This document shows, piece after piece, positions 19,060 to 26,987 of a stretch of DNA of 64,000 nt; position 1 is the first letter of the stretch; every line of letters starts with the position of its first letter. The notes beneath the pieces are model-generated. The model saw only the letters and a program-made list of their open reading frames with translations, ran no database searches and was not told the DNA's origin. This DNA is from Dyadobacter linearis (GTDB lineage: Bacteria; Bacteroidota; Bacteroidia; Cytophagales; Spirosomataceae): NCBI RefSeq assembly GCF_907165045.1, contig NZ_CAJRAU010000006.1, positions 310,001 to 374,000 on the forward strand. Direction: 5' to 3'. A program made the position numbers and the translations under genes.

Positions 19060-20481
19060 CTATTCAGTTTCAATTTTGAAAACATAAGCAATATCAGAAG
19101 GCACGCGCGTTTTGGCCGGCACTGTCAGTTTCAGCCCCGCTCCGCTGAGCTGGCTTTCGCATTTCACCAGATTTTTGAGACCTAATAAATTGACAGCCTT
19201 TACTTTACCCAGTAGTGACTTTGCATTTAATTCCTTTAAACTAACTGCCACGCCCGCTTCCGGCCATTGCAGGAAAATCGCGTAAATCGTTTTGCCTTTT
19301 TGTGTGTAAAAAACCTGTTGTTTTGCCGCGGTAGTTTCCCCAAAAACCGAAAACGGCCGCGTTTCGTACAGCGACTCGCCAAAAGACCACATCCAGCGCC
19401 CAACTTTGTAAACTACCTCTTTCTGTTCCTCAGGAAAAGTCCCGTCGGCGCGCGGCGACAGGTTCAAAAGCATTTGGCCATTCTTGCTCACCACCTCCAC
19501 AAGCGTATGGATAATTTCCTTTGCCGGCCTGATTTCCATACCGTCGGTGTAGCCCCACGAATAGGATAGCCCGGTCCCGATCGAGTAATCGCAGAGCCAC
19601 GGTTTTTCGATGATTTTATCGGGATTCGAATTTTCGTGATCCTCCATTCCGACGCCCGCCGGCAGGTCTTCGCCCTTGTAAGTCACGATCACATCCTGCT
19701 TCCGCTTGTCGGCTTCGTTGAAATAATGTGCGAGGTATTTCTGTATATTTTGCGTCGGGACCTGTTCGAGCCAAGCGTCGTGGTAAATCACATCGGGGTG
19801 GTATTTGTCGATCAGCTCGTTGCATTTGTCCATCCACATTTGCTCCCATTCCTCCTTTTTCATCGTCGATCCGTATAGTTTGGCATATTTCGGATCGCTA
19901 CCAGCCCAGCCGGGCTTCATTTTCACATTGGTATAATTGAGTTCGTGGTGCAGGGATGTGAAAAATTTCATCCCGCGTTTCCGTATTGACTTTTCCAGCT
20001 CACCTACTACATCGCGCTTTGGCCCCATATCCTTTGCGTTGAATGGGGTAAGGTCGCTGTCCCACATTGCAAATCCGTCGTGGTGCTCTGCTACCGGCCC
20101 TGCGAAACGCGCGCCACCTTTCACGAAAAGATCAGCCCACTCTTCCGAATCGAACTTTTCACCTTTGAACATCGGGATAAAATCGTGGTAGTCAAACTTT
20201 TCCAGCGGCCCGTAAAGCGCCAGGTGCCGCTTATAAGTTCCCAGCTTCGAGTGGTCGGGACTGTCGTTGTGCATGTGCTGAATGTAATGTTCATTATTAT
20301 AAGCAGGCACGGCATAAACACCCCAGTGACAGTAAATCCCGAATTTCGCATCGCGCATCCATTCAGGTACCTCCTTATGTTTTTCCAAAGACTGCCAATT
20401 AGCCTGATAAGCTTCCTGGGCAAAAGCATTCTCCCCAATCAGTAATGCAACAAGGAGTGTGATTCTTGACAAATAATGCAT
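19060..20481 (-). CDS. GH29 alpha-L-fucosidase, secreted
   Basis: A 473-aa exported GH29 enzyme; signal peptide ends near residue 21 (GENAFAQ). Family landmarks are KFGIYCHWGVYAVPA, FAGPVAEHHDGFAMWDS, KFFTSLHHELNY and VIYHDAW, where the Asp after YH sits at the usual nucleophile region, and GQMLLNLSPRADG near the end of the barrel. It removes alpha-L-fucose from oligosaccharides or glycans. It is the first gene of a two-gene operon with the large unassigned hydrolase, with an 8 bp gap. Confidence 0.93.
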   Translation of the reverse strand: MHYLSRITLLVALLIGENAFAQEAYQANWQSLEKHKEVPEWMRDAKFGIYCHWGVYAVPAYNNEHYIQHMHNDSPDHSKLGTYKRHLALYGPLEKFDYHDFIPMFKGEKFDSEEWADLFVKGGARFAGPVAEHHDGFAMWDSDLTPFNAKDMGPKRDVVGELEKSIRKRGMKFFTSLHHELNYTNVKMKPGWAGSDPKYAKLYGSTMKKEEWEQMWMDKCNELIDKYHPDVIYHDAWLEQVPTQNIQKYLAHYFNEADKRKQDVIVTYKGEDLPAGVGMEDHENSNPDKIIEKPWLCDYSIGTGLSYSWGYTDGMEIRPAKEIIHTLVEVVSKNGQMLLNLSPRADGTFPEEQKEVVYKVGRWMWSFGESLYETRPFSVFGETTAAKQQVFYTQKGKTIYAIFLQWPEAGVAVSLKELNAKSLLGKVKAVNLLGLKNLVKCESQLSGAGLKLTVPAKTRVPSDIAYVFKIETE

Positions 20482-20783
20482 TGGCTTTCAATAGTTTGTT
20501 AAAAAAAACAGGCAGCACGCACGCCACCTGACGAATAGATAGTACCGGAACCACGATGCTGAACACCGCCGACTCTTTAAAGTCTTACTAATTGTCAGCA
20601 TAAGCCTATTACCTTCGATCTATACTTCGTTTTTAATGACTTTATTTTCTATTTTTTTCGATTGATTTTTATTTTTAATCAATTTTACAAAAACACTACT
20701 TACGTAAGAAAGCAAGTGTGAGTTGTTGAGTAAATATCTGCGCTCCCTGATTTTGGTAGTGAGCGAACGAAACTTTAAAAACT
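20482..20783. other. AT-rich intergenic region with a short inverted repeat
   Basis: These 302 bp separate the divergent GH29 operon and truncated VOC gene. An inverted repeat (ATTGATT and complement) lies at 20662-20684. No ORF, RNA or terminator was recognised. The region should contain the GH29 operon promoter, but no clear -7/-33 pair could be fixed. Confidence 0.5.
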
Positions 20784-21025
20784 ATGAAACACAACGCCAT
20801 ATCAATGCGTCCGTTTATTGGGGCGAAGGATTTTGAGGTATCGAGGCGGTTTTATCGGGATCTTGGATTTGAGGAAGTTGTATTGGAGCACAACTTTTCC
20901 GTGTTCAAGCTCGATCAGCTGGCCTTTTATTTGCAGGATTATTATATCAAAGATTGGATAGATAACAGCATGATCTTCCTCGAAGTGGACGATGTGGAGC
21001 GTTATTATGCTGATCTGCAGGCGCT
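20777..21025 (+). repeat. Left copy of a 249 bp direct repeat (VOC gene 5' part)
   Basis: This copy aligns without gaps to 22385-22633. I count seven mismatches in 249 bases; six are silent in the VOC frame. The repeat starts 7 bases before the ATG and ends at codon 81. Confidence 0.95.
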
Positions 21026-21050
21026 CAGAAGTCCTCTTGCAGTGGAATAA
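20784..21050 (+). pseudogene. Truncated VOC/glyoxalase-like gene
   Basis: The first 80 codons match the intact VOC gene at 22392 with one amino-acid change, then the frame diverges into an unrelated tail ending SPLAVE after the junction at 21025/21026. The product would be 88 residues and lack the second half of the VOC fold, so it is treated as a broken copy. The TAC module starts at the junction. See the matching intact gene for family details. Confidence 0.88.
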
Positions 21051-21376
21051 GACAGGTCGAATATTTTCAACATTAAATCCTTATTGCGGATTTTATGGTC
21101 CCCCAAATTCAACACGCTATCAATGTCTTTGACCTTAAAAACTGATGATATGGTTGCCTCTAATTTGGCTGCTTCACTTGTAGGCTTCTGAGAGATTGCA
21201 AAGATTTCGACCCGGCTGGTTACCATCAGTAATCTATGCTCACCAGTCTCAATTTGAGCTCTGAATTTGTCAAACTTAAAGCGAAAGGAGGCGACGGAAT
21301 CTTTTGTAGTTGGATTCTCTATATATAGCTTGTCAAGGCTACTGTCGATGATTTTTATATCAATGTTTTCTATCAC
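21005..21376 (-). CDS. SecB-like chaperone of a toxin-antitoxin-chaperone module, C-terminally cut
   Basis: A 123-aa protein with a SecB-like pattern: an N-terminal LDKLYIENP strand, LLMVTSRVEIFA and EAAKLEATISSVFKV strands, then a final helix SYSTARGLLSA corresponding to the YAREI helix of SecB. SecB proteins continue some 25-40 residues past this helix. Here the frame crosses the insertion junction and the last six residues (SACRSA) are encoded by antisense DNA of the VOC repeat, so the natural C-terminus seems lost. It follows the antitoxin by 6 bp. In TAC systems this chaperone folds and protects the antitoxin. The assignment rests on pattern and gene order. Confidence 0.68.
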   Translation of the reverse strand: MIENIDIKIIDSSLDKLYIENPTTKDSVASFRFKFDKFRAQIETGEHRLLMVTSRVEIFAISQKPTSEAAKLEATISSVFKVKDIDSVLNLGDHKIRNKDLMLKIFDLSYSTARGLLSACRSA

Positions 21377-21382
21377 GACGAT

Positions 21383-21778
21383 TCAAGAAACAGAGTATTC
21401 AACAAATTTAACCGGATTTTCAGTCCTTAAATAAGGAACGTCCAAATGGTCTAAACAGCTCTCACAATCAACAAAATCAGCGATTGGCGCCTTATCTTCA
21501 TACTCAATTACATTGTTCTCCAAGCTGTCATTCATAACTGCCATGATAACTTCTTCCAATACAACCTCCAAATGTGCAATAGTCTTGATAGTGAAATTAT
21601 GAGTACCCGATAGCCATTTGCTTACTTCCGACTCACTTTTCCCTAACATTGCTGCAAACTGCCTCTGGGTTATCTTTTTCCGAGTCAGGATTTCAACGAT
21701 CCTGTCTGAAATATCAAAACTCTTGTCAACAAATCTGCTGATTGACTTATTAGCTTCTATTGAATCTAGTCTACCCAT
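21383..21778 (-). CDS. higA: HigA-like XRE-family antitoxin
   Basis: A 131-aa protein with a central Cro/C1-type helix-turn-helix at residues 26-77 (ITQRQFAAMLGKSESEVSKWLSG). The tail of about 55 residues contains two Cys (FVDCESCLDHL) and is longer than in simple HigA, as expected of chaperone-addicted antitoxins that carry a C-terminal chaperone-addiction segment. It starts 2 bp after the toxin stop. It would repress the operon and bind the toxin. The chaperone dependence is inferred from context. Confidence 0.8.
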   Translation of the reverse strand: MGRLDSIEANKSISRFVDKSFDISDRIVEILTRKKITQRQFAAMLGKSESEVSKWLSGTHNFTIKTIAHLEVVLEEVIMAVMNDSLENNVIEYEDKAPIADFVDCESCLDHLDVPYLRTENPVKFVEYSVS

Positions 21779-21780
21779 AG

Positions 21781-22245
21781 CTAAGTTATATCTACAAAAA
21801 GTTCACCTGACAAATCCATCTTATCGAAAGAATATACAATGTCCCGGTCCTTGATTTTTTCCACAAATGCGATATCTACTGCATTCATCAGTTCCATAGC
21901 TGCGTTCGTTTCTGCTCCATCCTGCGTTTTCTGGCCTTTTTTCTCTCCGCCTCCATCCAAGATAATCAGATTCTCATGGCAGCGAATGCAGTAAATTCTC
22001 AATTTTGAAAATCTAATCGGCCCGGCGTTTGCCCTTTTCTCGTGTCTTAAATAATGTTCCTTGGCTCCCCTATTTTCAAGGTTTCTGAGCCAACTTTTTA
22101 TCATCATTATATCTTCTTCAAAGCCCAGACGAAGGTACTTATCCAAAAATCTATCCGTCTGATTTTCAACACAATCATCATATCTGACAGTGTAGATTGA
22201 CAGTTTTTTATTTTTAGAGTATTTCTCAATATGAATACGCTTCAC
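21781..22245 (-). CDS. higB: HigB/RelE-like toxin candidate
   Basis: A 154-aa protein, first gene of the three-gene minus-strand operon. Residues about 50-108 have the RelE-superfamily layout: helix MIKSWLRNLENRG, then strands RFSKLRIYCIRCHENLIILDGGGEKKGQKTQD. The basic residues near Arg83, Arg88, Lys102 and Lys106 are candidates for mRNA binding and cleavage in the ribosome. It is longer than typical HigB (about 100 aa) because of an N-terminal extension. The position immediately upstream of an XRE gene supports a toxin role. No toxicity can be read from sequence. Confidence 0.7.
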   Translation of the reverse strand: MKRIHIEKYSKNKKLSIYTVRYDDCVENQTDRFLDKYLRLGFEEDIMMIKSWLRNLENRGAKEHYLRHEKRANAGPIRFSKLRIYCIRCHENLIILDGGGEKKGQKTQDGAETNAAMELMNAVDIAFVEKIKDRDIVYSFDKMDLSGELFVDIT

Positions 22246-22384
22246 TTATAAGTTAAGTTCAAATGTAGAAAAATCGGCATGACTAATATCACGAAACTCC
22301 CATAACTGACAATTTTGTAGTGAACTCGTTTACTATTAGGCTGTATTAAACAGATTAGCGGTCAAAAACCGGATATATTTAAAT
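22246..22384 (-). promoter_or_regulatory. Promoter region of the TAC operon and of the intact VOC gene
   Basis: An AT-rich 139 bp stretch divides the toxin start from the repeat that carries the intact VOC gene. It must hold the divergent promoters of both. No exact -7 motif or antitoxin operator palindrome could be fixed by eye. Confidence 0.4.
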
Positions 22385-22633
22385 AAAAACTATGAAACAC
22401 AACGCCATATCAATGCGTCCGTTTATTGGGGCGAAGGATTTTGAGGTATCGAGGCGGTTTTACAGGGACCTTGGATTTGAGGAAGTTGTATTGGAGCACA
22501 ACTTTTCGGTGTTTAAGCTCGATCAGCTGGCCTTTTATTTGCAGGATTATTATATCAAAGATTGGATAGATAACAGCATGATCTTCCTCGAAGTGGACGA
22601 TGTGGAGCGTTATTATGCTGATTTGCTGGCGCT
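22385..22633 (+). repeat. Right copy of the 249 bp direct repeat
   Basis: Matches 20777-21025 with seven substitutions. Homology stops at the same codon in both copies; to the right the intact VOC gene continues. Confidence 0.95.
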
Positions 22634-22763
22634 GGATCTGCCTGGAAAATATGAAGGTGTGAGATTGACGCCGATTAAGACCGATTATTGGGGCAGAGAA
22701 TGCTTCCTGCACGATCCTTCCGGCATATTATGGCATTTCGGTGAGTTTTTCAGAAAGGATTAA
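22392..22763 (+). CDS. VOC family protein (glyoxalase/bleomycin resistance-like)
   Basis: A complete 123-aa single-domain VOC protein. It shows the beta-alpha-beta-beta-beta layout twice: FIGAKDFEVSRRFYRDLGFEEV and FKLDQLAFYLQDYY in the first half, SMIFLEVDDVERYYADL and WGRECFLHDPSGILWHFGEF in the second. VOC proteins form metal-binding dimers; the family covers glyoxalases, dioxygenases and resistance proteins, and no substrate is evident. The first 80 codons are duplicated upstream on the far side of the TAC module. A hairpin terminator follows. Confidence 0.92.
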   Translation: MKHNAISMRPFIGAKDFEVSRRFYRDLGFEEVVLEHNFSVFKLDQLAFYLQDYYIKDWIDNSMIFLEVDDVERYYADLLALDLPGKYEGVRLTPIKTDYWGRECFLHDPSGILWHFGEFFRKD

Positions 22764-22778
22764 TTAGGGGATATCAAA

Positions 22779-22814
22779 AAAACCTGGCGGGTTCCGGAGA
22801 TCCCGCCAGGTTTA
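22779..22814. terminator. Bidirectional terminator between VOC gene and hypothetical gene
   Basis: Arms AAACCTGGCGGG and CCCGCCAGGTTT enclose a short loop, preceded by an A run and followed by TTT, so it can serve the plus-strand VOC gene and the minus-strand gene ending at 22825. Confidence 0.85.
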
Positions 22815-22824
22815 CTATCTCATC

Positions 22825-23511
22825 CTATTCCGCGTCTTCTTCTGCGACACTGGCGATGACTTCCGCCTGGTAAGTATCCGCATATTTGATCTCGTCGAGC
22901 CAGTAAGACGAGCTGACGATATCGTAGGTAACTGACTTTTCATCCCGGGAAATCGTTTCCAGTTTCCAGAGAATATCCTTCGCTTCTTCAAATTTGCCCC
23001 CTTCAAGCTGGTCGGTAAATAGACGGTGAATCAGGCTGCGATCGGACATTCCCGCTGCAAGTATTCTCACGATCGCCGCTTCCGGTTGCTCGCCTAATTC
23101 AGCTATTTCACCGGTGATACTGAGCTGAAAATGAACCGCTTCTCCGCGTGGAAACTTTCCATTATATGCTTCGTACAGTAACTGCGTGGCACGGAACAGA
23201 TCGGGATGCAGGGACAGTTCGGGATATTCTTCCCATAACTTTTCAGTCAATATCTCGTGTGAAAGATTCTCGATCTGACCTTCCGTCAACCGGCCGTCGA
23301 TCACGTAATCGAGGACAATTTTTGCTGCTTCTTCGGGCTCGAAATCTGTGAGCGACATCATGCACATTTCTTTCAGCTCCCCGTCTTTGATCTCCTGAGG
23401 ATTATCGTAGTCCATGGTGATCAGCAGGTTAACGTAGTCAACTCCCGACCAGGAATCGGGCAACTCCCGGACTTGTTCAAATGACAAAACCTTTGCTTCA
23501 ATTTGGCTCAT
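22825..23511 (-). CDS. Conserved hypothetical protein, 228 aa
   Basis: The ATG at 23511 (MSQIEAKVLSFEQVREL) is preferred: the upstream in-frame ATG at 23640 would leave only 11 bp to the divergent GH28 gene and no room for promoters. The protein is acidic and mostly helical, without signal or membrane segments, and ends in an acidic tail. I do not recognise a domain. If the longer start is used the protein has 271 residues. Confidence 0.6.
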   Translation of the reverse strand: MSQIEAKVLSFEQVRELPDSWSGVDYVNLLITMDYDNPQEIKDGELKEMCMMSLTDFEPEEAAKIVLDYVIDGRLTEGQIENLSHEILTEKLWEEYPELSLHPDLFRATQLLYEAYNGKFPRGEAVHFQLSITGEIAELGEQPEAAIVRILAAGMSDRSLIHRLFTDQLEGGKFEEAKDILWKLETISRDEKSVTYDIVSSSYWLDEIKYADTYQAEVIASVAEEDAE

Positions 23512-23651
23512 GCTCTTGGTTGTAATGCGCAGTGAATCCTGCGCGTAGCTTTGATAATCATTTACAGCAAAAGCATGCCAACCGGATTTACGACATTCTG
23601 CATTCAACCAAAAAAATCGCAAATTGTGATTGATATCCATAAGTCGTTTTC

Positions 23652-24980
23652 ATGAAAAGATATAGCTTGCTCCTGCTATTGATCTGCTGCATTTCAAATG
23701 CCGCATTTTCCCAAACTGAAAGATCTCCCACGTTTCCCGATGGAACCCGGATACCAGCCTGGTTTTCTGACAGTTCAAAAATCAACCTGCAAGATTTGGG
23801 CAAACAGTTTGTCATTACCAGACACGGCGCGTCAGCGGACAGCAGCGTTTTGCAAACTGCCGCTATTCAAAAAATCATCGATCTGGCGCACAGTGAAGGC
23901 GGCGGCGTGATCGTGATCCCGAAAGGTACATTTCTGAGCGGCGCTTTGTTTTTCAAACCAAAAACACATTTGTACCTGTCGGAAGGCGCGGTATTGAAGG
24001 GATCCGACCAGATCGGGGACTACCCGAAAATGCCTTCACGAATGGAGGGACAAACGCTGGATTATTTTCCAGCATTGGTAAATGCGTATGGTGTAAATGG
24101 CTTTACGATCTCGGGAAAAGGGATTATCGACGGCAATGGGCTTAACTACTGGAAGGCATTCTGGCAACGGAGGAAGGAAGATCCCAACTGCACGAACCTG
24201 GAAGTATCGCGCACGCGGCTGGTTTTTATCTGGAAAAGCAACGATGTGCAGATGCAGGACGTGACGCTCCAAAATTCAGGTTTCTGGACGAGCCACTATT
24301 ATCAATGCAATAATATCAAGATCCTAAATGTACGGATCACAGCCCCGCACGAGCCGATCAAAGCGCCGAGTACCGACGCGATCGACCTGGATGTGTGCAA
24401 TAATGTGCTGATCAAAGGCTGCTATCTGGCTGTAAATGATGATGCGATCGCATTGAAAGGCGGAAAAGGACCTTATGCAGATACCCAAGCCGGCAACGGC
24501 GCGAACACCAATGTGATCATCGAGGACTGTACTTTCGGATTCTGCCACGCGGCGCTTACGTGCGGCAGCGAGGCGATCCATAATAAGAATATTGTCATGC
24601 GGAACTGTCACATTACCAACGCAATGCGTGTGCTGTGGCTCAAAATGCGGCCCGACACGCCACAGAAATATGAGTTTGTGAGCGTTGAAAATATCGACGG
24701 CTACGCACATAGCCTGATCTACGTAAAACCCTGGAAGCAGTTTTTTGATTTAAAAGGAAGAAAAGACGTCCCGCTATCCTATTGCGACAATATCAGCCTT
24801 AAAAACATTAACCTGAAATGCGAAGTTTTCTTCGACGTAAGCCCTGGCGATTACGATAAACTGTCAAACTTCAACTTCGAAAATCTAAACATAACCGCCA
24901 AAAACGCCGACTACGACAAAAAAACTGTCAAGAATTTCAAAATGAAAAATGTAATAGTCAACAAAACCCAACTAAACTAA
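23652..24980 (+). CDS. GH28 polygalacturonase-like enzyme, secreted
   Basis: A 442-aa exported right-handed beta-helix enzyme; signal peptide ends near residue 20 (SNAAFSQ). GH28 catalytic blocks are visible: STDAIDLDVC around residue 240, NDDAIALKGG around 260, a modified His/Ser block TCGSEA around 300 in place of GHG, and WLKMRP for the RIK block. The modified motifs suggest an exo-acting or non-galacturonan substrate such as rhamnogalacturonan. The gene is single, divergent from the hypothetical protein, and followed by a polypyrimidine tract. Confidence 0.9.
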   Translation: MKRYSLLLLLICCISNAAFSQTERSPTFPDGTRIPAWFSDSSKINLQDLGKQFVITRHGASADSSVLQTAAIQKIIDLAHSEGGGVIVIPKGTFLSGALFFKPKTHLYLSEGAVLKGSDQIGDYPKMPSRMEGQTLDYFPALVNAYGVNGFTISGKGIIDGNGLNYWKAFWQRRKEDPNCTNLEVSRTRLVFIWKSNDVQMQDVTLQNSGFWTSHYYQCNNIKILNVRITAPHEPIKAPSTDAIDLDVCNNVLIKGCYLAVNDDAIALKGGKGPYADTQAGNGANTNVIIEDCTFGFCHAALTCGSEAIHNKNIVMRNCHITNAMRVLWLKMRPDTPQKYEFVSVENIDGYAHSLIYVKPWKQFFDLKGRKDVPLSYCDNISLKNINLKCEVFFDVSPGDYDKLSNFNFENLNITAKNADYDKKTVKNFKMKNVIVNKTQLN

Positions 24981-25063
24981 CCCACTCCTCCATCCTCCGC
25001 CCCCCTTTCCTCCCTTCCTCCCTTCCTCCTTCCTCCCTCTACCCTTTCCTCCCCCTACTCCCC
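24981..25063 (+). repeat. Polypyrimidine low-complexity tract
   Basis: About 80 bases after the GH28 stop are nearly all C and T on the plus strand, in imperfect CCTTCCTCC-type repeats, with only isolated purines. The tract reaches into the last codons of the convergent small gene. Mirror-like pyrimidine tracts can form triplex DNA. Confidence 0.9.
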
Positions 25064-25309
25064 ATAAGTCAACTCCGCCAGCTGGTCGATTAGCTCATCA
25101 CTCTGATCCAGATAGTCGGCTTCATCGAGCAGACCAAGTTGGTATGAACGGTAAAGTACGTCCAGATCGGCTTTGATCTCACGGCGACGTTTGGGCCGGG
25201 GCGGCTTGATTTTGGGTGGGAATTTCGTCTCTACCCATTCGGCGATAAGGCTGACGATGAACACGAACGTTCCGACTACAATAAAAAGAAGAAGTTCAAA
25301 TAGCAGCAC
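25055..25309 (-). CDS. Small membrane protein with SHOCT-like tail
   Basis: An 84-aa protein with one N-terminal transmembrane helix (residues 3-26), a Pro/Lys/Arg-rich cytoplasmic linker (about 30-46), and an acidic helical tail LDVLYRSYQLGLLDEADYLD that resembles the short SHOCT-type oligomerisation motif. Function unknown. Its 3' end overlaps the polypyrimidine tract. Confidence 0.65.
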   Translation of the reverse strand: MLLFELLLFIVVGTFVFIVSLIAEWVETKFPPKIKPPRPKRRREIKADLDVLYRSYQLGLLDEADYLDQSDELIDQLAELTYGE

Positions 25310-25441
25310 GATAAAAGCCTGTTTCCGATCCTAATATCCCTGACAGGGTATAAGTTATAAACTTAACAAAAACGGACGGAGAGGCAATATGTCATTCAAA
25401 TAGTTTTTTGAACCAGACTAAAAAGGAAAGTCTTTGACAAG

Positions 25442-25475
25442 AAAAAGGCCGCCTCATTTAGATTTGAGACGGCCT
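25442..25475 (-). terminator. Rho-independent terminator of hsp20
   Basis: On the minus strand, arms AGGCCGTCTCA and TGAGGCGGCCT (one G-T wobble) around an 8-base loop are followed by a T run, 35 bases after the hsp20 stop. Confidence 0.85.
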
Positions 25476-25510
25476 CTGCATTCAATACACAATCAATTGA
25501 TCGATACTAT

Positions 25511-25960
25511 TTATTCGATTTCGATTAACCGGGGACCTTTTTGCTTCGCCTCTTCTTTTTTCGGGATAGTCAGGCGGAGCAGCCCGTTTTCATAGCCGGC
25601 CAAAATACCGTCGTGATCAACCACATCTTTTGGCAATAAGAAACTTCTTTGGAAAGACTGGTAGCTGAACTCCCTGCGATTATATCCATTATGCTCCGTT
25701 TCTTCCTCGCTTTCTTTTTGGGAAGAAATGGTCAGCAAATTGTTATCCAACTGAATTTTGAAGTCTTTTTTGTTCATACCAGGCGCCGCAACTTCGACTT
25801 CAAAGTTTTCAGCGGATTCCTTGATATTCACCATCGGTATCGTGGTCTGCGTTGATGAATAGTTGGAGTTACCCCAGTTAAAAAGTTCGCGGCCAACGAA
25901 ATCGTCGAATAGAGCTGGGATCGTGTTGAATGAATTCCGGTTCTTTTTGATGAGTGACAT
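25511..25960 (-). CDS. Hsp20/alpha-crystallin family small heat shock protein
   Basis: A 149-aa small heat shock protein. The alpha-crystallin domain spans about residues 45-140, with NFEVEVAAPGMNKKDFKIQLDNNLLTIS and the conserved GLLRLTIPKKE near the end; the I-x-I type tail (LIEIE) follows. It acts as an ATP-independent holdase forming oligomers in the cytoplasm. The gene is monocistronic with its own terminator, and its upstream region holds a set of inverted repeats that may control it. Confidence 0.95.
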   Translation of the reverse strand: MSLIKKNRNSFNTIPALFDDFVGRELFNWGNSNYSSTQTTIPMVNIKESAENFEVEVAAPGMNKKDFKIQLDNNLLTISSQKESEEETEHNGYNRREFSYQSFQRSFLLPKDVVDHDGILAGYENGLLRLTIPKKEEAKQKGPRLIEIE

Positions 25961-26057
25961 GACTTTATCCTTTTTAGGTTAAACAATAAAACTATCATAT
26001 CGATGCTTTCGCATACAGAAGCTAATAATCAAAGTGTATTCCAGCAGCAATATGTTG

Positions 26058-26134
26058 TGTCAAATTTTCACTTAACACTGAAATTTTGACAATTGACCCC
26101 CGAATATCGAAATTCAAATTCTGTCAAATTTTCA
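26058..26134. promoter_or_regulatory. Three 13-mer operator-like sites upstream of hsp20
   Basis: TGTCAAATTTTCA (26058-26070) faces TGAAATTTTGACA (26079-26091) across 8 bases as an inverted repeat with one mismatch. A third exact copy of the first arm lies at 26122-26134. On the minus strand the proximal arm supplies a TTTGACA element that could be the upstream promoter box of hsp20. Confidence 0.6.
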
Positions 26135-26153
26135 GTTTTGAAGTCGATTATCC

Positions 26154-26987
26154 TCAACCGCGCTGACGGAAAGAAGCGGGAGACACACCTGCATATTTGC
26201 GGAATTGCCTGCAAAGGTGGCTCTCATCGGTGTACCCAAATTCGTCTGCGATTTCGGTCAGTGACCGTTTACTGTAAAGCAGCCGCGATTCGATGATCCT
26301 TACTTTACTCCTTATAATATATTGTTTGAGCGACTCGCCGGTATGTCGCTTGAAAAACAGGCTGATATAGGCAGGAGCATAATTGAACTGCCTGGCCAGA
26401 TGCGCGATAGTGAGGCATTCGGGCTCGAAAATATGTTGCCGAACGTACATCAGAATCGCCTCCACGGAGTATTTTTTTGCCTCGCTTGCCGGGGAATGAC
26501 TGAAAAGATTGCGCGCGAGTACGAGCAGCATACTTCGCAAAATGTTGTCGCGGACCATATCGAAGTAAGCGGACTTTTCATTCGCGCATTCCGCTTCCAG
26601 CACGGCGAGCAAATGCAGTAACTTTTGTTTTTCGTTCTTGTCGGTCACGATGGAATTGGAGCTTTGCGAAGACGTACTGAGCAAAGTTTTGATGATTGGC
26701 TGCCACGCCGCTTCCGGCTGCTGCTTCTCAACGGTTTCATGAAATCGAACAAAGCAGAATTCAGTGATTTCACTGATTTCGAAATGGTGAAAATCCTCCG
26801 GCCCCAGCAGGAAAACGTCACCGCTCACATATTCGTAGGCGTGGCCGTTGATATGATGCAGCCCGCTTCCATTCAGAATGAAAATGATCTCGAAATAGGT
26901 GTGCTTATGCACAGAATGCTGCCACATATCCGCTTCGAAGTGGTAGATACTGAATGGTTCATGGAGCGTATATCTTTTCATGTGCAT
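26154..26987 (-). CDS. AraC family transcriptional regulator with cupin-like N-terminus
   Basis: A 277-aa regulator. Residues about 10-100 form an AraC-type cupin ligand domain (HSVHKHTYFEIIFILNGSG, DVFLLGPEDFHHFE). Residues about 175-277 hold the double helix-turn-helix, with LARQFNYAPAYISLFFKRHTGESLKQYI and LTEIADEFGYTDESHLCRQFRKYAGVSPASFR. A start two codons later is equally possible. It is divergent from the DUF1080 gene and may control it or nearby sugar genes; the ligand is probably a sugar. Confidence 0.92.
   Translation of the reverse strand: MHMKRYTLHEPFSIYHFEADMWQHSVHKHTYFEIIFILNGSGLHHINGHAYEYVSGDVFLLGPEDFHHFEISEITEFCFVRFHETVEKQQPEAAWQPIIKTLLSTSSQSSNSIVTDKNEKQKLLHLLAVLEAECANEKSAYFDMVRDNILRSMLLVLARNLFSHSPASEAKKYSVEAILMYVRQHIFEPECLTIAHLARQFNYAPAYISLFFKRHTGESLKQYIIRSKVRIIESRLLYSKRSLTEIADEFGYTDESHLCRQFRKYAGVSPASFRQRG

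Noticed and set aside
21005..22245. The three-gene island as a restriction or abortive-infection system with an enzyme domain
   Set aside because: None of the three products shows nuclease, methylase or ATPase motifs; size and order fit toxin, XRE antitoxin and SecB-like chaperone better.
23512..23640. Longer start for the 228-aa hypothetical protein
   Set aside because: It would leave 11 bp to the divergent GH28 start, with no space for either promoter. It cannot be fully excluded.
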